A DNA stretch of 64,000 nt from Paraflavitalea devenefica (GTDB lineage Bacteria; Bacteroidota; Bacteroidia; Chitinophagales; Chitinophagaceae), in contig NZ_JAARML010000007.1 of assembly GCF_011759375.1 (NCBI RefSeq), positions 308,557 to 372,556 of the forward strand, read 5' to 3'. Position numbers and translations under genes: made by a program. Each line of letters starts with the position of its first letter. The first letter of the stretch is position 1. Under the pieces are notes generated by a model. That model ran no database searches, was not told the origin of the DNA, and saw nothing but the letters and a program-made list of their open reading frames with translations. Positions 52,602-62,264 of the stretch are shown piece after piece.

Positions 52602-54614
52602 TCAATCGAATGAAGGCCAGCCCGGCGACTGGTTCAGGCGCTTGTTTTTCTTCAGCTCATCCCAATCAATAGGCCAGAAGTACATTTTCCTGGAAAAAGT
52701 AGTTTGTAATAGCGGCACGCGTATCGGCGTGTAAAACAGGGAGGCCTGATCCTTGGTCATAAAAGTATTAAAGCCGTATATCTGCTCTGCTTCATCCACC
52801 GGCGCATCTTTCCAGCGACGCAGGTCGTAGTAGCGCTGGTTTTCGCCCAGAAACTCTACCTGCCGTTCGTGTTTTATTTTTTTACGCAGTTCCTCTTTAC
52901 TGCCATATATGGATAGATCGAGGTCTGGTATGCCCCCCCGGATGCGTACTTGTCCAAGCGCTTTTTTCATTTCGTCTATATTCCTGGATACTGCATTGGC
53001 AGCACCACCATCCCATGAAGGAATAGTGTAAGTACCGCTCAGTTCATTAAGCGATTCGGCATACATAAGCAGGATATCTGCGTAACGTATTGCAATATCC
53101 ACTTTGGGAAAGATCTTACCACCATTACCGCTATTATTGTCTTTGGGGTTAACGAATTTCATCACGCCAATGCCGGTGGGCAGCCAGGTATCTCCGTTTA
53201 TATAACCATTAAATTCCCCACGGTAATAAAAGATCTGCTGGTTAGTAACGGTGGGCAGATTATTAACCGCGCTGGACATGGTCCAAAGTGCGCCACTATA
53301 AGCCACCGAAGCATAAAAACGTGGTTCCCGGTGGGCAAATTCTTTCCATACATTGGCCAACAATGGTTTAAAGTCATTTACCTCACTGGCCTGCACAAAC
53401 ATATTACCGCTGTATTTATTGCGTACAGTTTGCCTGTCAAAAGGCGTTCCATCGTCCATGCAGTAGGCATCACATTGTTTCAGTGTAAGGCCATGAGAAT
53501 TGTAACCACCGCCGGTTTTGGGCATCTGAAGTCTTGCTAACGCCATAACACCACCCTCTGAATTTATCTGGTTGTCACCCCTGGTAAATATCATTTCGGG
53601 GTTTTCGGAAGCGTACAGTTCTCCATTAAACACTGACCTGTAAGATTCGAAAGGGTCGATATCGGCCCAGCCATCGGGAAAATTCCTCACAGAATATTCA
53701 GCATGATACGGAGGGGTAATGGTAGCTGGATAATCCGTAGTTCCCCTTGTCTTAAATGCAGTTGTGTAGAGCTTGTACGTGCCAAGGTCTATAACATCCT
53801 TGCAGGCGGCTGCCGCCCTGGCCCATTTTTCTTCGTTGTATTGCAGAGAGATCAATGGTTGTCCCTCATCATTGGTAAAATCAGCCATATCCGGGTTGCC
53901 ATTTGCCAGTGGACTGGCGGCGAAGAGCAACGCTTTGGCACGGGTAGCCAATGCCGCGCCGCGTGTGGGGCGGGCAAGATTACGATTGTCCCACTTCAGG
54001 GGAAGGTCCTTCGCTGCAAGCGCCATCTCTTCGGCTATAAAACTGGCCACTTCATCATAAGTGTTGCGAGCGTAAGAGAGGTTGTCATAGCTGTCATCAT
54101 AGTTTACACCTTTAGCTGGCATAATGGGCACCGGGCCATACTTGCGCAATAGCAACCAATACAGGTAAGCGCGAACAAACCGAGCCTGCGCTTTATAACC
54201 TGCCACCTGGCTTTCGGTGAATGTGCTGCCATCCGACATACTGTTAAGCATTACCGATGCCTGGCGGATGCCCCCATAGGATTGAGACCAGGACTGAACC
54301 CAGGTATGGTCGTATTCTCCGAATTTGAACTTCCGGTACTTTTCTCCATTGCCCCCCGACGATTCGTTAAAGTACATATCATCCGAATAATTGGTAAGGT
54401 TGTTACCGGTATTCCCCATTTCAAGGTTGTTGTTCAACAACGCGTTATATGCACTGGCGAGCCACTGCTCAGTATAGTCTTTGCTTTTGAAGATACGCTC
54501 CTCGCTCTGCCGGTCATCAAAGTAATGCTCTACACTGAGATACTTACGGCAGGATCCCAAACATGCTATAACACCTGTTAATAACACGCCTATTATAATT
54601 TGTTTTTTCTTCAT
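52602..54614 (-). CDS. RagB/SusD family nutrient uptake outer membrane lipoprotein
   Basis: The 670-residue lipoprotein (C22 in ACLGSC) has the SusD layout: N-terminal SusD-like region with TPR helices (QARFVRAYLYWLLLRKYGPV, DEVASFIAEEMALAAKDLPL, GAALATRAKALLFAASPLAN) and C-terminal RagB/SusD domain ending in VEFLGENQRYYDLRRWK and the FSRKMYFWPI tail. It forms the lid on the SusC channel and binds the glycan. It starts 11 bp after the susC stop, so the pair is translationally linked. Slightly longer than the average (550-600), as in other long susD relatives. Confidence 0.95.
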   Translation of the reverse strand: MKKKQIIIGVLLTGVIACLGSCRKYLSVEHYFDDRQSEERIFKSKDYTEQWLASAYNALLNNNLEMGNTGNNLTNYSDDMYFNESSGGNGEKYRKFKFGEYDHTWVQSWSQSYGGIRQASVMLNSMSDGSTFTESQVAGYKAQARFVRAYLYWLLLRKYGPVPIMPAKGVNYDDSYDNLSYARNTYDEVASFIAEEMALAAKDLPLKWDNRNLARPTRGAALATRAKALLFAASPLANGNPDMADFTNDEGQPLISLQYNEEKWARAAAACKDVIDLGTYKLYTTAFKTRGTTDYPATITPPYHAEYSVRNFPDGWADIDPFESYRSVFNGELYASENPEMIFTRGDNQINSEGGVMALARLQMPKTGGGYNSHGLTLKQCDAYCMDDGTPFDRQTVRNKYSGNMFVQASEVNDFKPLLANVWKEFAHREPRFYASVAYSGALWTMSSAVNNLPTVTNQQIFYYRGEFNGYINGDTWLPTGIGVMKFVNPKDNNSGNGGKIFPKVDIAIRYADILLMYAESLNELSGTYTIPSWDGGAANAVSRNIDEMKKALGQVRIRGGIPDLDLSIYGSKEELRKKIKHERQVEFLGENQRYYDLRRWKDAPVDEAEQIYGFNTFMTKDQASLFYTPIRVPLLQTTFSRKMYFWPIDWDELKKNKRLNQSPGWPSFD

Positions 54615-54625
54615 AGCCTTTTGTA

Positions 54626-57600
54626 TTACAGGTTTACGGTTAAGCCAAGTGTGAATGATTTAGCCAGCGGATAAGCCTGGCCATTTGTGCTATTCATTTC
54701 AGGATCCCACATCTTGAATTTGGAGAAAGTAAGCAGGTTGGTGCCCAGGAAGTAAACGCGCATTGTTTTTACACCTATCCTGTTTGTAATAGCTTTAGGG
54801 AAAGTGTATCCGGCATCCACCGTTTTTAACCGGATATAAGAACTTTCACGTAACCAGTAGGTAGATGCCCGGTAATTGTTGGCGCTTCCATTATAGCTTA
54901 GCCTGGGATAAGCGGCGTTGGGATCTTCGTTCTCGCCCAGGATCCAGCGGCCGGCTTCAACCACATCAGCAAGGATATTACCCCAATCGCCCTGGCTAAA
55001 GGGATAAACCGTGAACCCGTTTATAAAAAAAGAAGACTTCCCGGCTCCCTGAAATAATACACTGGCATCAAAACCTTTCCAGTTGGCAGACAGACCAAAA
55101 CCGTACACGAGATTAGGATAACGGGTGGCGCCTACAGCCACAATATCATTGTCATTAATGGTTCCATCGCCATTAATGTCCTTATATTTAATATCGCCCG
55201 GTGCTACCCTTCCAAAATTTTGGGTAGGGTTGTTGCGGATATCTTCATAGCTTTCAAATAGCCCTAATGCAACGAGGCCTTTGTTTTGATTTACCCTAAA
55301 ACCTGCACGGGTTGTATATGGATAGTTACTGTACTGTTCATCGGCTTCCAGTATTTTGTTTCGACTATAGGTCATTGTGCCACGCACGGTAAAGTTTAGT
55401 TTGTTGATCTGCTGAGAAAATTTCAGTTGTCCATCAAAGCCACTGGATACGGTAGAACCAACGTTGGCCCGGGGATCCTGCCCTCTTAACCCTACAATGT
55501 CCGGGATGTATTGCCTTTCCATATAAATGCCGTCGCGCTGCTCATGAAAATAATCGAGCGCACCGCCGAACTTATCTCCGAAAAAGGAAAAATCCAGGCC
55601 AAGATCGTGCTTGGTAGACACCTCCCATGTGATGGTATTGGAGGCTATTCTTGAGTAGGTTAGCCCTGGATAGCTATTTTTACTTTCGAGATCGCCCCAG
55701 TTGTAACCTGCATCAGCATTTGTGCTAAAAGATGCCAGGTAAGGGAACCGTACAGGCATATAATCGTTCCCCACTTTCCCATAGGAATAGCGGATCTTGA
55801 ACATGTCCATCCACTTGACGTTTTTCTGTATAAATTCTTCTTCGGCTACGTTCCAGGCGCCGGAAACAGCAGGGAACAGTCCGAACTGATGCCCGGTAGC
55901 AAAGTTTTCCGAACCGTTGTAACCAAAGTTTACATCAAAGAAATAACGCGACCGGTAACCATAGGTAAAACGGCCCGCCACACGCTGATTGCGGCGCTCT
56001 ATGCCCTGCATAAGATCTTCGGCATAATTGGAAGTATTCACCTTTTTTTCCTGGGTATATTGAAGTATTCCTCCAAAAGTGTGGCTTTGAATGGTTTTGG
56101 TATAGTGCAACTCTCCCTGTATGGTTTCTGACCTGTCGCCAGATGCATCGGAGCGCTGGGTTAGTAGCTGCTCAGTAATGGTTCTTTTTAACCGCAAATC
56201 CCCGTTAGACTCACGCTGCCGTTCTGCGATCCATCCTTCGGGCCATTTCATGCGGCGTATATAGTTGTTATTATTGTTATCGTAACCAAAGCGTCCTACA
56301 AAACGCAAGCCGGGCGTAATAAATTTCAGGTTTTGCTCTACGGTAACGTTTGTTTGAATTTTGTTTTGCCAGTTTTCAATATAGCCCTGCTGGGTAATCA
56401 ACACCCATGGATTTTGCTTTTCCGCACCTCCCCTTGAGGCCACCTGGCCGGTAGAATACTTTATGGGGATCGAAATGGGGTTTTGTCCCATGAGGGATGC
56501 CCATATCTCGTCATAAGTACCACCCGGCAGGTTTTGCTTACCTAAACTACCACTTACGCCCACCCTTACCAAAGTGGTTGCAGTAAGATTCATATCTATA
56601 TTAGCGCGGTAGTTCCAGCGTTTATAGTTGGCATTGGTATTGTAGCCTTTCAGGTTTTCGCCGGTTTCGTACATGCCGCCCTCGTTGATATAGCTGCCGG
56701 ATACAAAATAGCGCGCCAGGGCGCCGCCGCCGTCGAAATTGAGTGAGGCACGCTGCGTAAAAGCACCGGGTTTCAGGAACATGTCCATCCAGCTAATGTC
56801 CGGGAAAAGGTCAGGATCCAATTGGTTCCTGATAAGAGCCAGGTCTTCTACAGAATAAAACGGCTCCTCGTTCCTGGTAATGCGCGCTTCGTTCATCAAA
56901 CTGGCATAGGTGTACCCATCAACAAACTTAGGGGTAAACGTTCGGGTATTGTAAGATCCCTCGTACTTACCATTGATGCTTACCTTGTCCATTTTACCTC
57001 TTTTTGTGGTAATCAACACTACCCCGTTTGCCCCCCGGGAGCCGTATATGGCCGTGGTAGAAGCATCCTTAAGAACGGTAAACGTTTCAATATCTTCAAT
57101 ATTTATCTCGTTAAGGCTTCTTTCAAAACCATCTACCAGTACAAGCGCTGATGTACCAGCTCCAAACGTGGATATACCCCGTATCCAGAATTCGGAGGAG
57201 TTGCTGCCTGGTTGCCCGCTGCCCTGCATAGCCAGCACCCCTGAGACGTTTCCTGCCAGCGCATTGGTAATACTGGAAGTGGATGTCTTAAGAGTGGAGA
57301 CATCGACCGTTGTGATAGCGCCGGTTACGGTTGCTTTTTTCTGACGGCCCAATGCCGTTACAATTATTTCATCCATAGCTTTTTTGTCCGATGACCTAAG
57401 CGTTACATTTATTTTCAACGCATCTTTTATCAGGATCTCCTGCTGTGCAAAGCCTACATGCGAAAAAACAAGCCACTGGTATTTATTGGCTTTTATGGTG
57501 TATTGTCCTTTTTCGTTAGTGCTTATACCTAACCCGGGCTGATCTTTGATGGTAATGGTTACGCCCGGCATCGGTTCTTTCTGCTCATTCAGGACCGTAC

Positions 57601-57694
57601 CGGTAACTGTAACGGCTATCTGGGCTGTGTCCTGCGCATAGGTGCGGGTAACAGTACCCACAATCGCTATTAATATGTAAAAAACTTTTCTCAT
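54626..57694 (-). CDS. SusC/RagA family TonB-linked outer membrane protein
   Basis: The 1022-residue protein starts at an ATG at 57694 with a signal peptide (MRKVFYILIAIVGTVTRTYA). A carboxypeptidase regulatory-like domain (about 28-110), the TonB plug (about 115-225; SALVLVDGFERSLNEINIED, VLKDASTTAIYGSRGANGVV) and a 22-strand beta-barrel ending in FTLGLTVNL follow. It imports oligosaccharides with the SusD partner encoded downstream. Neighbouring GH43, GH78 and GH105 enzymes suggest pectic side chains. A 36-bp dyad lies in the 105-bp gap upstream. Confidence 0.96.
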   Translation of the reverse strand: MRKVFYILIAIVGTVTRTYAQDTAQIAVTVTGTVLNEQKEPMPGVTITIKDQPGLGISTNEKGQYTIKANKYQWLVFSHVGFAQQEILIKDALKINVTLRSSDKKAMDEIIVTALGRQKKATVTGAITTVDVSTLKTSTSSITNALAGNVSGVLAMQGSGQPGSNSSEFWIRGISTFGAGTSALVLVDGFERSLNEINIEDIETFTVLKDASTTAIYGSRGANGVVLITTKRGKMDKVSINGKYEGSYNTRTFTPKFVDGYTYASLMNEARITRNEEPFYSVEDLALIRNQLDPDLFPDISWMDMFLKPGAFTQRASLNFDGGGALARYFVSGSYINEGGMYETGENLKGYNTNANYKRWNYRANIDMNLTATTLVRVGVSGSLGKQNLPGGTYDEIWASLMGQNPISIPIKYSTGQVASRGGAEKQNPWVLITQQGYIENWQNKIQTNVTVEQNLKFITPGLRFVGRFGYDNNNNNYIRRMKWPEGWIAERQRESNGDLRLKRTITEQLLTQRSDASGDRSETIQGELHYTKTIQSHTFGGILQYTQEKKVNTSNYAEDLMQGIERRNQRVAGRFTYGYRSRYFFDVNFGYNGSENFATGHQFGLFPAVSGAWNVAEEEFIQKNVKWMDMFKIRYSYGKVGNDYMPVRFPYLASFSTNADAGYNWGDLESKNSYPGLTYSRIASNTITWEVSTKHDLGLDFSFFGDKFGGALDYFHEQRDGIYMERQYIPDIVGLRGQDPRANVGSTVSSGFDGQLKFSQQINKLNFTVRGTMTYSRNKILEADEQYSNYPYTTRAGFRVNQNKGLVALGLFESYEDIRNNPTQNFGRVAPGDIKYKDINGDGTINDNDIVAVGATRYPNLVYGFGLSANWKGFDASVLFQGAGKSSFFINGFTVYPFSQGDWGNILADVVEAGRWILGENEDPNAAYPRLSYNGSANNYRASTYWLRESSYIRLKTVDAGYTFPKAITNRIGVKTMRVYFLGTNLLTFSKFKMWDPEMNSTNGQAYPLAKSFTLGLTVNL

Positions 57695-57719
57695 CAATAT
57701 ATATTCAGTAACGGCCTGG

Positions 57720-57755
57720 TTGCGTCTCACTATTACAGTATAGTGCTTAACGCAA
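57720..57755. promoter_or_regulatory. Two-tier inverted repeat upstream of susC
   Basis: Inner arms CACTAT / ATAGTG (57728-57733, 57740-57745) are enclosed by outer arms TTGCG / CGCAA (57720-57724, 57751-57755). The element ends 26 bp before the susC start codon and after the IPT/NHL gene stop. It may be a regulator site or an mRNA hairpin setting susC expression relative to the upstream gene. Confidence 0.45.
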
Positions 57756-57798
57756 CAAAGCAATTGGTTAACAATAAAAGGTGGTAAACATGGTACTT

Positions 57799-59178
57799 TT
57801 ATTCTACTGTGATGGTACGAATGCGTTTATTGTCGCGCTCCGCGATGTAGAAGATTTTCCGCTCTGCGTCATAGTCTATACCGGAGGGGTCGGAAAAACG
57901 GGCTTCCTTCCTTGGATCACCGTCAATATAACCTTTTACACTTCCGTCAGGCGTGGGACTGCCTTTACCAGCAAAAGTGGTGACCACCCCGGTTGGCGAT
58001 AATATGCGAATACTTTGGTTAGTTTGGTCACAAAAATAATAGTCGTATTCATCTGCCTGCCCGGCATAAGCAGGATTCTTTACAAAGACCCCCTGGTAAG
58101 CCTTGCGGATCCGGGCCGAAGTACCTATGGCATCCACATCGCCCGCAGTAGTGCTTCCTGCAAAGAGAATAGGAGGTTCCAGCTCCCGCGTGCCCCAGTT
58201 GTAGATGCTCTTATAGATGCGGGTAGGTAACACGATATAGGCATAGTTGCCGGTGGGATGGAAAAAGATAAGTGAATTGCTATTGGTGCTCCCCCCTACC
58301 AGGAACAGCAGTTTGGGATTAAGATCTCCTGTGACCGGATCCGGGACGGCTTTCTTGATACCTATTCCCTGATAACCATTGTAGAACATTTCATTGGTTA
58401 CAGGATGCGGAGCAGTGGCAAAGCAGGCGGGATCATAAATGTAAGGATGTACACGACGATAGTTTTCCGAACGCAGTGTATAGGCTACTGCTACCTTGTT
58501 TCTGGAGGTGAGATTTCCGTTATCATCCCCCAGGAACAAAGTATCCTTATTGGAGCTGAGCGTGGTGGTCTGCATCTTGGTGAAGGAAGCCTGCCCATTT
58601 GTAACCAGTGTAGATACTGTTCGGGCGCTCAGATCTACCCACCTTACGGCCCGATCAAGCTCTGTTACAAACAATACATTGTTTGCTGGCTCGTAGGTTA
58701 CCCAGGCTGGGTAGGAAAACCTGGCCTCTTCAAAGTTACCGTCCACGATGGAGGAGTTACCCAGCTCGTCCACATTACCCAGCAGCGTGCCCACGGTGGT
58801 ACTATTGAGGTAAGTGAACTGATCGGTAAAGGTATGTTCCACTAAACCCGAACCTTCACCTATAACTACCCGTACTTTCCCGGTAACAGTTTGGCCAGGC
58901 ACCCAACAATATATTTGTTTTCCATTGGAACCGACTACCTTAATCTCTTTGTCGCCAATATATACACGGATCATAGAGATATCTGTACCAAAATTATCTC
59001 CGTAAATGTACAGGCGTGTTCTAACTGCGCCTTTCCTGGGTGAGAAATCTGTAAAAAGGGTGGCTTTGGATGGGTCATGCCCGCCGCCTACAATTTCCTT
59101 GTCTTTACAAGAATAAAAAATACTCGTACAAAGCAGCAATAAAATAAATGCATAAGGTTTGGGAGGTTGCAATTTCAT
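57799..59178 (-). CDS. IPT/TIG and NHL-repeat lipoprotein
   Basis: The 459-residue protein has a lipoprotein signal (FILLLLCTSIFYSC), an IPT/TIG domain (about 40-120, TDFSPRKGAVRTRLYIYGDN and FGTDISMIRVYIG) and an NHL-type six-bladed propeller (about 130-459) with blades such as FSDPSGIDYDAERKIFYIAE and KNDK-like closing NKRIRTITVE. IPT-NHL lipoproteins commonly occur in susCD loci, where they bind glycan at the surface. It is the first gene of the locus; 105 bp separate it from susC. Confidence 0.9.
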   Translation of the reverse strand: MKLQPPKPYAFILLLLCTSIFYSCKDKEIVGGGHDPSKATLFTDFSPRKGAVRTRLYIYGDNFGTDISMIRVYIGDKEIKVVGSNGKQIYCWVPGQTVTGKVRVVIGEGSGLVEHTFTDQFTYLNSTTVGTLLGNVDELGNSSIVDGNFEEARFSYPAWVTYEPANNVLFVTELDRAVRWVDLSARTVSTLVTNGQASFTKMQTTTLSSNKDTLFLGDDNGNLTSRNKVAVAYTLRSENYRRVHPYIYDPACFATAPHPVTNEMFYNGYQGIGIKKAVPDPVTGDLNPKLLFLVGGSTNSNSLIFFHPTGNYAYIVLPTRIYKSIYNWGTRELEPPILFAGSTTAGDVDAIGTSARIRKAYQGVFVKNPAYAGQADEYDYYFCDQTNQSIRILSPTGVVTTFAGKGSPTPDGSVKGYIDGDPRKEARFSDPSGIDYDAERKIFYIAERDNKRIRTITVE

Positions 59179-59778
59179 AATGGCGATGTCTTGGTTTATA
59201 AAGATCTTAAACAGGTGTACATCAAATAAAGGACAAAAGACTTTGCATCTCGCAGAAGATCCTGCTTTTATCCCGGTTCTTTTAGTACGCCATGCAATCG
59301 TTTAATACTTACAGTACGCAGGTCTCAATTTGATTCCAAAATAGTAGTCAAAGTGCAAAACTGTATTCAGTTGAAAATCAACATAACTTAACCGGACAAC
59401 AATGCCGGCAAACCTCACGGTAGCTCAGCTCCTTTGAAACTATATTGCGCTTATTACAATGGCAAAGTACTTAATCTGAACCATGCATTTTGTTCAATGT
59501 TTTGTCTATTCGTTTCAATTTGTGAAACTTTATTTTGTGCAATTTTCATGTCTTATTATCTTATATGTCATCTGAACAATGTTGATGTCGGTCCACTGTG
59601 AGATTTTTTCATGCCCCCGTCTGACCAGCTTTGCGTATATTACTGCGAAGATGAAGACGGATACTTATTGCACCATTGTCTATACTTAAGCCATACCTTG
59701 TTTGCGACGTGGAAAATTCATGAAATGCAATAGTAGCGTATAATAGCTGAAATATATTATTGTAATACTATAACGAAC
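59179..59778. other. 600-bp divergent intergenic region of the Sus-like locus
   Basis: No gene is seen. The region is AT-rich and separates the minus-strand IPT-NHL/susCD locus from the plus-strand glycosidase-like gene. It contains the dyads GTTTCA-ATTTG-TGAAAC (59512-59528) and GTTGA-AAA-TCAAC (59370-59382), either of which could bind a regulator serving both directions. No regulator gene (AraC, hybrid two-component or ECF sigma) is found next to the locus. Confidence 0.5.
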
Positions 59779-60861
59779 ATGTACTTCGCATTAAAAAAAA
59801 TTAATTCCAGCAGGCTCCTCCTTTCAGCTTTGGTTCTTTGTATTTTATGTACACCTGTACAAGCACAGAAAAAAAATCGTAATGAGAGATATGTTGACGC
59901 CTATAAAAAATATTTAAACGCAGTTTGCCCGGTTGAAAAAGACAGTATTCAGCATTTTGTATATTTTGCCAAAGACAGGGAGTTAATACATGACCATCCT
60001 TTTCTTTCACATGCAATGTTTAAAGGGGCACAGATCATGTACGCATGGCGTGACTTTGAACCTAAGAAAGGAAAATATGATTTTTCCATTTTAAAACAAG
60101 ACTACGAGTACCTCAGAAAGTATAATAAAAAACTATTCATACAGTTACAGGATGTAACCTTTAACCCCAAATACAAAGCCGTGCCTGATTATTTATTGAC
60201 GGCCGAATATGACGGTGGCGCTGTATTGCAATACAACGACGATAACAGTCCGGGTGGATGGGTTGCAAAACGCTGGAATAAAAAAGTAAGGGAAAGATTT
60301 GCATTACTTCTTAAAGCGTTAGGACAAGAATTTGATGGTAAGCTAGAAGGTATTAATCTTCAGGAAACCTCAATCGGAGTAAAAGATTCAAGTTTTTCCC
60401 AACTGAATTATTTTAACGGACTAAAAGAGAATATGCTTGCCTTAAAAAAGGCGTTCCCCACATCAACTACTATGATATACGCCAATTTCATCCCGGGTGA
60501 ATGGTTACCTTGGGATGACAAAGGTTATCTCCGTGGCATTTATCAATACGGTGAGAAAATTGGCGTTGGGCTTGGTGGACCAGATTTAATGGTAACAAGA
60601 AAACCTCAACTGAACCACACCCTTGCCATGATGCATGAAGGACATTATACAGTGCCTCTTGGTATTGCCGTACAAGACGGCAATTACATTGGCGAGACAG
60701 GCGACATAGATGAAGAAACAAAGAAAAAGCCACATACAAACATTGTTCCGCTGTTGCATGACTTTGCCAAAGACTTTCTGAAGATAAATTATATGTTTTG
60801 GGCAAATCAGGAGCCCTATTTTAAAACAGATGTATTGAGTTGTTTCAACAACGACAAATAA
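59779..60861 (+). CDS. Secreted TIM-barrel protein, probably a glycoside hydrolase of clan A type
   Basis: The 360-residue protein has a signal peptide (LLLSALVLCILCTPVQA) and a TIM-barrel pattern: MYAWRDFEPKKGKYDFSILK then YEYLRKYNKKLFIQLQDVTF, LQETSIGVKDSS with E196 in the place of an acid/base, and MIYANFIPGEWLP. WxxxEPxxGxYDF is common to GH42/GH5-like families. I cannot assign a CAZy family, and the nucleophile is not obvious; a C-terminal MFWANQEPYF stretch could supply it. It is divergent from the susCD locus and AT-rich. A role on the same glycan is inferred from position. Confidence 0.7.
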   Translation: MYFALKKINSSRLLLSALVLCILCTPVQAQKKNRNERYVDAYKKYLNAVCPVEKDSIQHFVYFAKDRELIHDHPFLSHAMFKGAQIMYAWRDFEPKKGKYDFSILKQDYEYLRKYNKKLFIQLQDVTFNPKYKAVPDYLLTAEYDGGAVLQYNDDNSPGGWVAKRWNKKVRERFALLLKALGQEFDGKLEGINLQETSIGVKDSSFSQLNYFNGLKENMLALKKAFPTSTTMIYANFIPGEWLPWDDKGYLRGIYQYGEKIGVGLGGPDLMVTRKPQLNHTLAMMHEGHYTVPLGIAVQDGNYIGETGDIDEETKKKPHTNIVPLLHDFAKDFLKINYMFWANQEPYFKTDVLSCFNNDK

Positions 60862-60968
60862 AAATACTGCATACAACAACTTGATCTTTTTTGAGAAAGC
60901 CCGAAAAAAAATAAAGGCAACCAATACAATAGCAGCCCAATATCGGCAGGCAATCCTGTTCATCTGCT

Positions 60969-61460
60969 TCACGCAAAAAAATCTTGTGCATAGGTTGTTA
61001 AACCATATCTTCTATCTACTTCCTGAAGGAGTGTTACATGTTCTGGAGTATTTTCGGGAATAGGAAGAAATTCCCCATATTCGGCTGCTGTTCCTAACGC
61101 CCTAAATACATTTTCTAATCCAGCCGGTATTACAGTACATAAAAGTTTAGCAAGTTTATTGGATGTGTTTTTAAAACAATGAATATCTCCTTCAAAAGGA
61201 ATATTAATAAAGCCGCCTTCATTTACAATTTGCTTGCCCGCCTCTGTTTTAAATTCAAGTTCACCTTCTATAAGGAAAAATAACTCTTGTGTACCCGGGT
61301 GCGAATGTGGAAGGGGACCTCCACCGGGCGGTACAAGCATTTCAATCACCGCATAATTACCATTCGTTTCTTCTCCCGAAATAATAATACGATAATTACC
61401 TCCTGCAACACCGAGGATCTCTCCCTCAGCATTGCCTTTCATTGTTATATTTTCTCTCAT
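60969..61460 (-). CDS. Cupin domain protein
   Basis: The 163-residue protein has a single cupin barrel: motif 1 is PGGGPLPHSHPGTQELFFLI then EGELEF, with the HxHx(4)E metal ligands, and motif 2 is NIPFEGDIHCFKNTSNKLA with the last His. Metal-dependent oxygenase or isomerase chemistry is possible; the substrate is unknown. It is the last gene of the three-gene run isochorismatase-like, pirin, cupin (32-bp gap), which faces an HxlR regulator. Confidence 0.88.
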   Translation of the reverse strand: MRENITMKGNAEGEILGVAGGNYRIIISGEETNGNYAVIEMLVPPGGGPLPHSHPGTQELFFLIEGELEFKTEAGKQIVNEGGFINIPFEGDIHCFKNTSNKLAKLLCTVIPAGLENVFRALGTAAEYGEFLPIPENTPEHVTLLQEVDRRYGLTTYAQDFFA

Positions 61461-61492
61461 GTAACAATGTCATTTTTTGAATTTGAATATAT

Positions 61493-62242
61493 TCAGTTCC
61501 CTCTCAAGCCGCTATACATTCCATTTCTTGTATAACGTGCATCCTTGTCTATCACGAAACAAACAACTGTGCTTTTTACATCAACCTGCAGCAGCATATT
61601 TTCATCGTCTGCTATGATGCTGTCTCCTTTTTCCAAGGCTGTCTGAGGAATATTTATTGCACCATCAAATACATAAATGAAATAGACAGTATTTTGAAAA
61701 TAAGGTCTGGGTAAACTTGCTGTAGTTTTTTCTAATTCCATATCATACACCAGGATATTGCTTTTTATTTCAAGTGGCGCTTTGCTGCTTTTTAACCCAG
61801 CCACTAACCGCCAATGATTAGGAACCAATTCTCCGGCATTGGCAAATTGAACTTGTGGCGGATCATCCTCGTTTTCGGGACGTATAAAAATTTGCAGTAA
61901 CCGTACATCTTCTTTATACTTGTCGGCAGGAATACTTTCTTCGTGATAAATACCACTTCCTGCATTCATCATCATTATGTTTTGTGGCGTTACAGCAACT
62001 TCTTTGCCTGTACTATCTCTATGCAGCATCGTTCCCAAACGCATCAAAGTTAGTATTTCATCGTTTTTGTGAGGATGCATTCCAATGAAAGCTCCTGGCT
62101 TTAGATGGGCATCATCAAACCTCCCCAAATTATAAAAACCCGGATCGCCGTTCTCCCTATTTTTTCCTGGAATAACGATTTCGATATTGAAATTTCCGTG
62201 TCCTGCCTTATGTCTTTCAGATGCTTTATTAATAACTAACAT
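61493..62242 (-). CDS. Pirin family protein
   Basis: The 249-residue bicupin starts at an ATG at 62242. The N-terminal cupin shows the pirin metal motif GAFIGMHPHKNDEILTLM followed by MNAGSGIYHEES; the C-terminal half (HWRLVAGLKSSKAPLEIKSN) is the second cupin. Bacterial pirins often have quercetinase-like or redox-sensing roles. It lies 22 bp after the isochorismatase-like gene in an operon under likely HxlR control. Confidence 0.9.
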   Translation of the reverse strand: MLVINKASERHKAGHGNFNIEIVIPGKNRENGDPGFYNLGRFDDAHLKPGAFIGMHPHKNDEILTLMRLGTMLHRDSTGKEVAVTPQNIMMMNAGSGIYHEESIPADKYKEDVRLLQIFIRPENEDDPPQVQFANAGELVPNHWRLVAGLKSSKAPLEIKSNILVYDMELEKTTASLPRPYFQNTVYFIYVFDGAINIPQTALEKGDSIIADDENMLLQVDVKSTVVCFVIDKDARYTRNGMYSGLRGN

Positions 62243-62264
62243 AATAGTAAGATTTTGAAATGCT

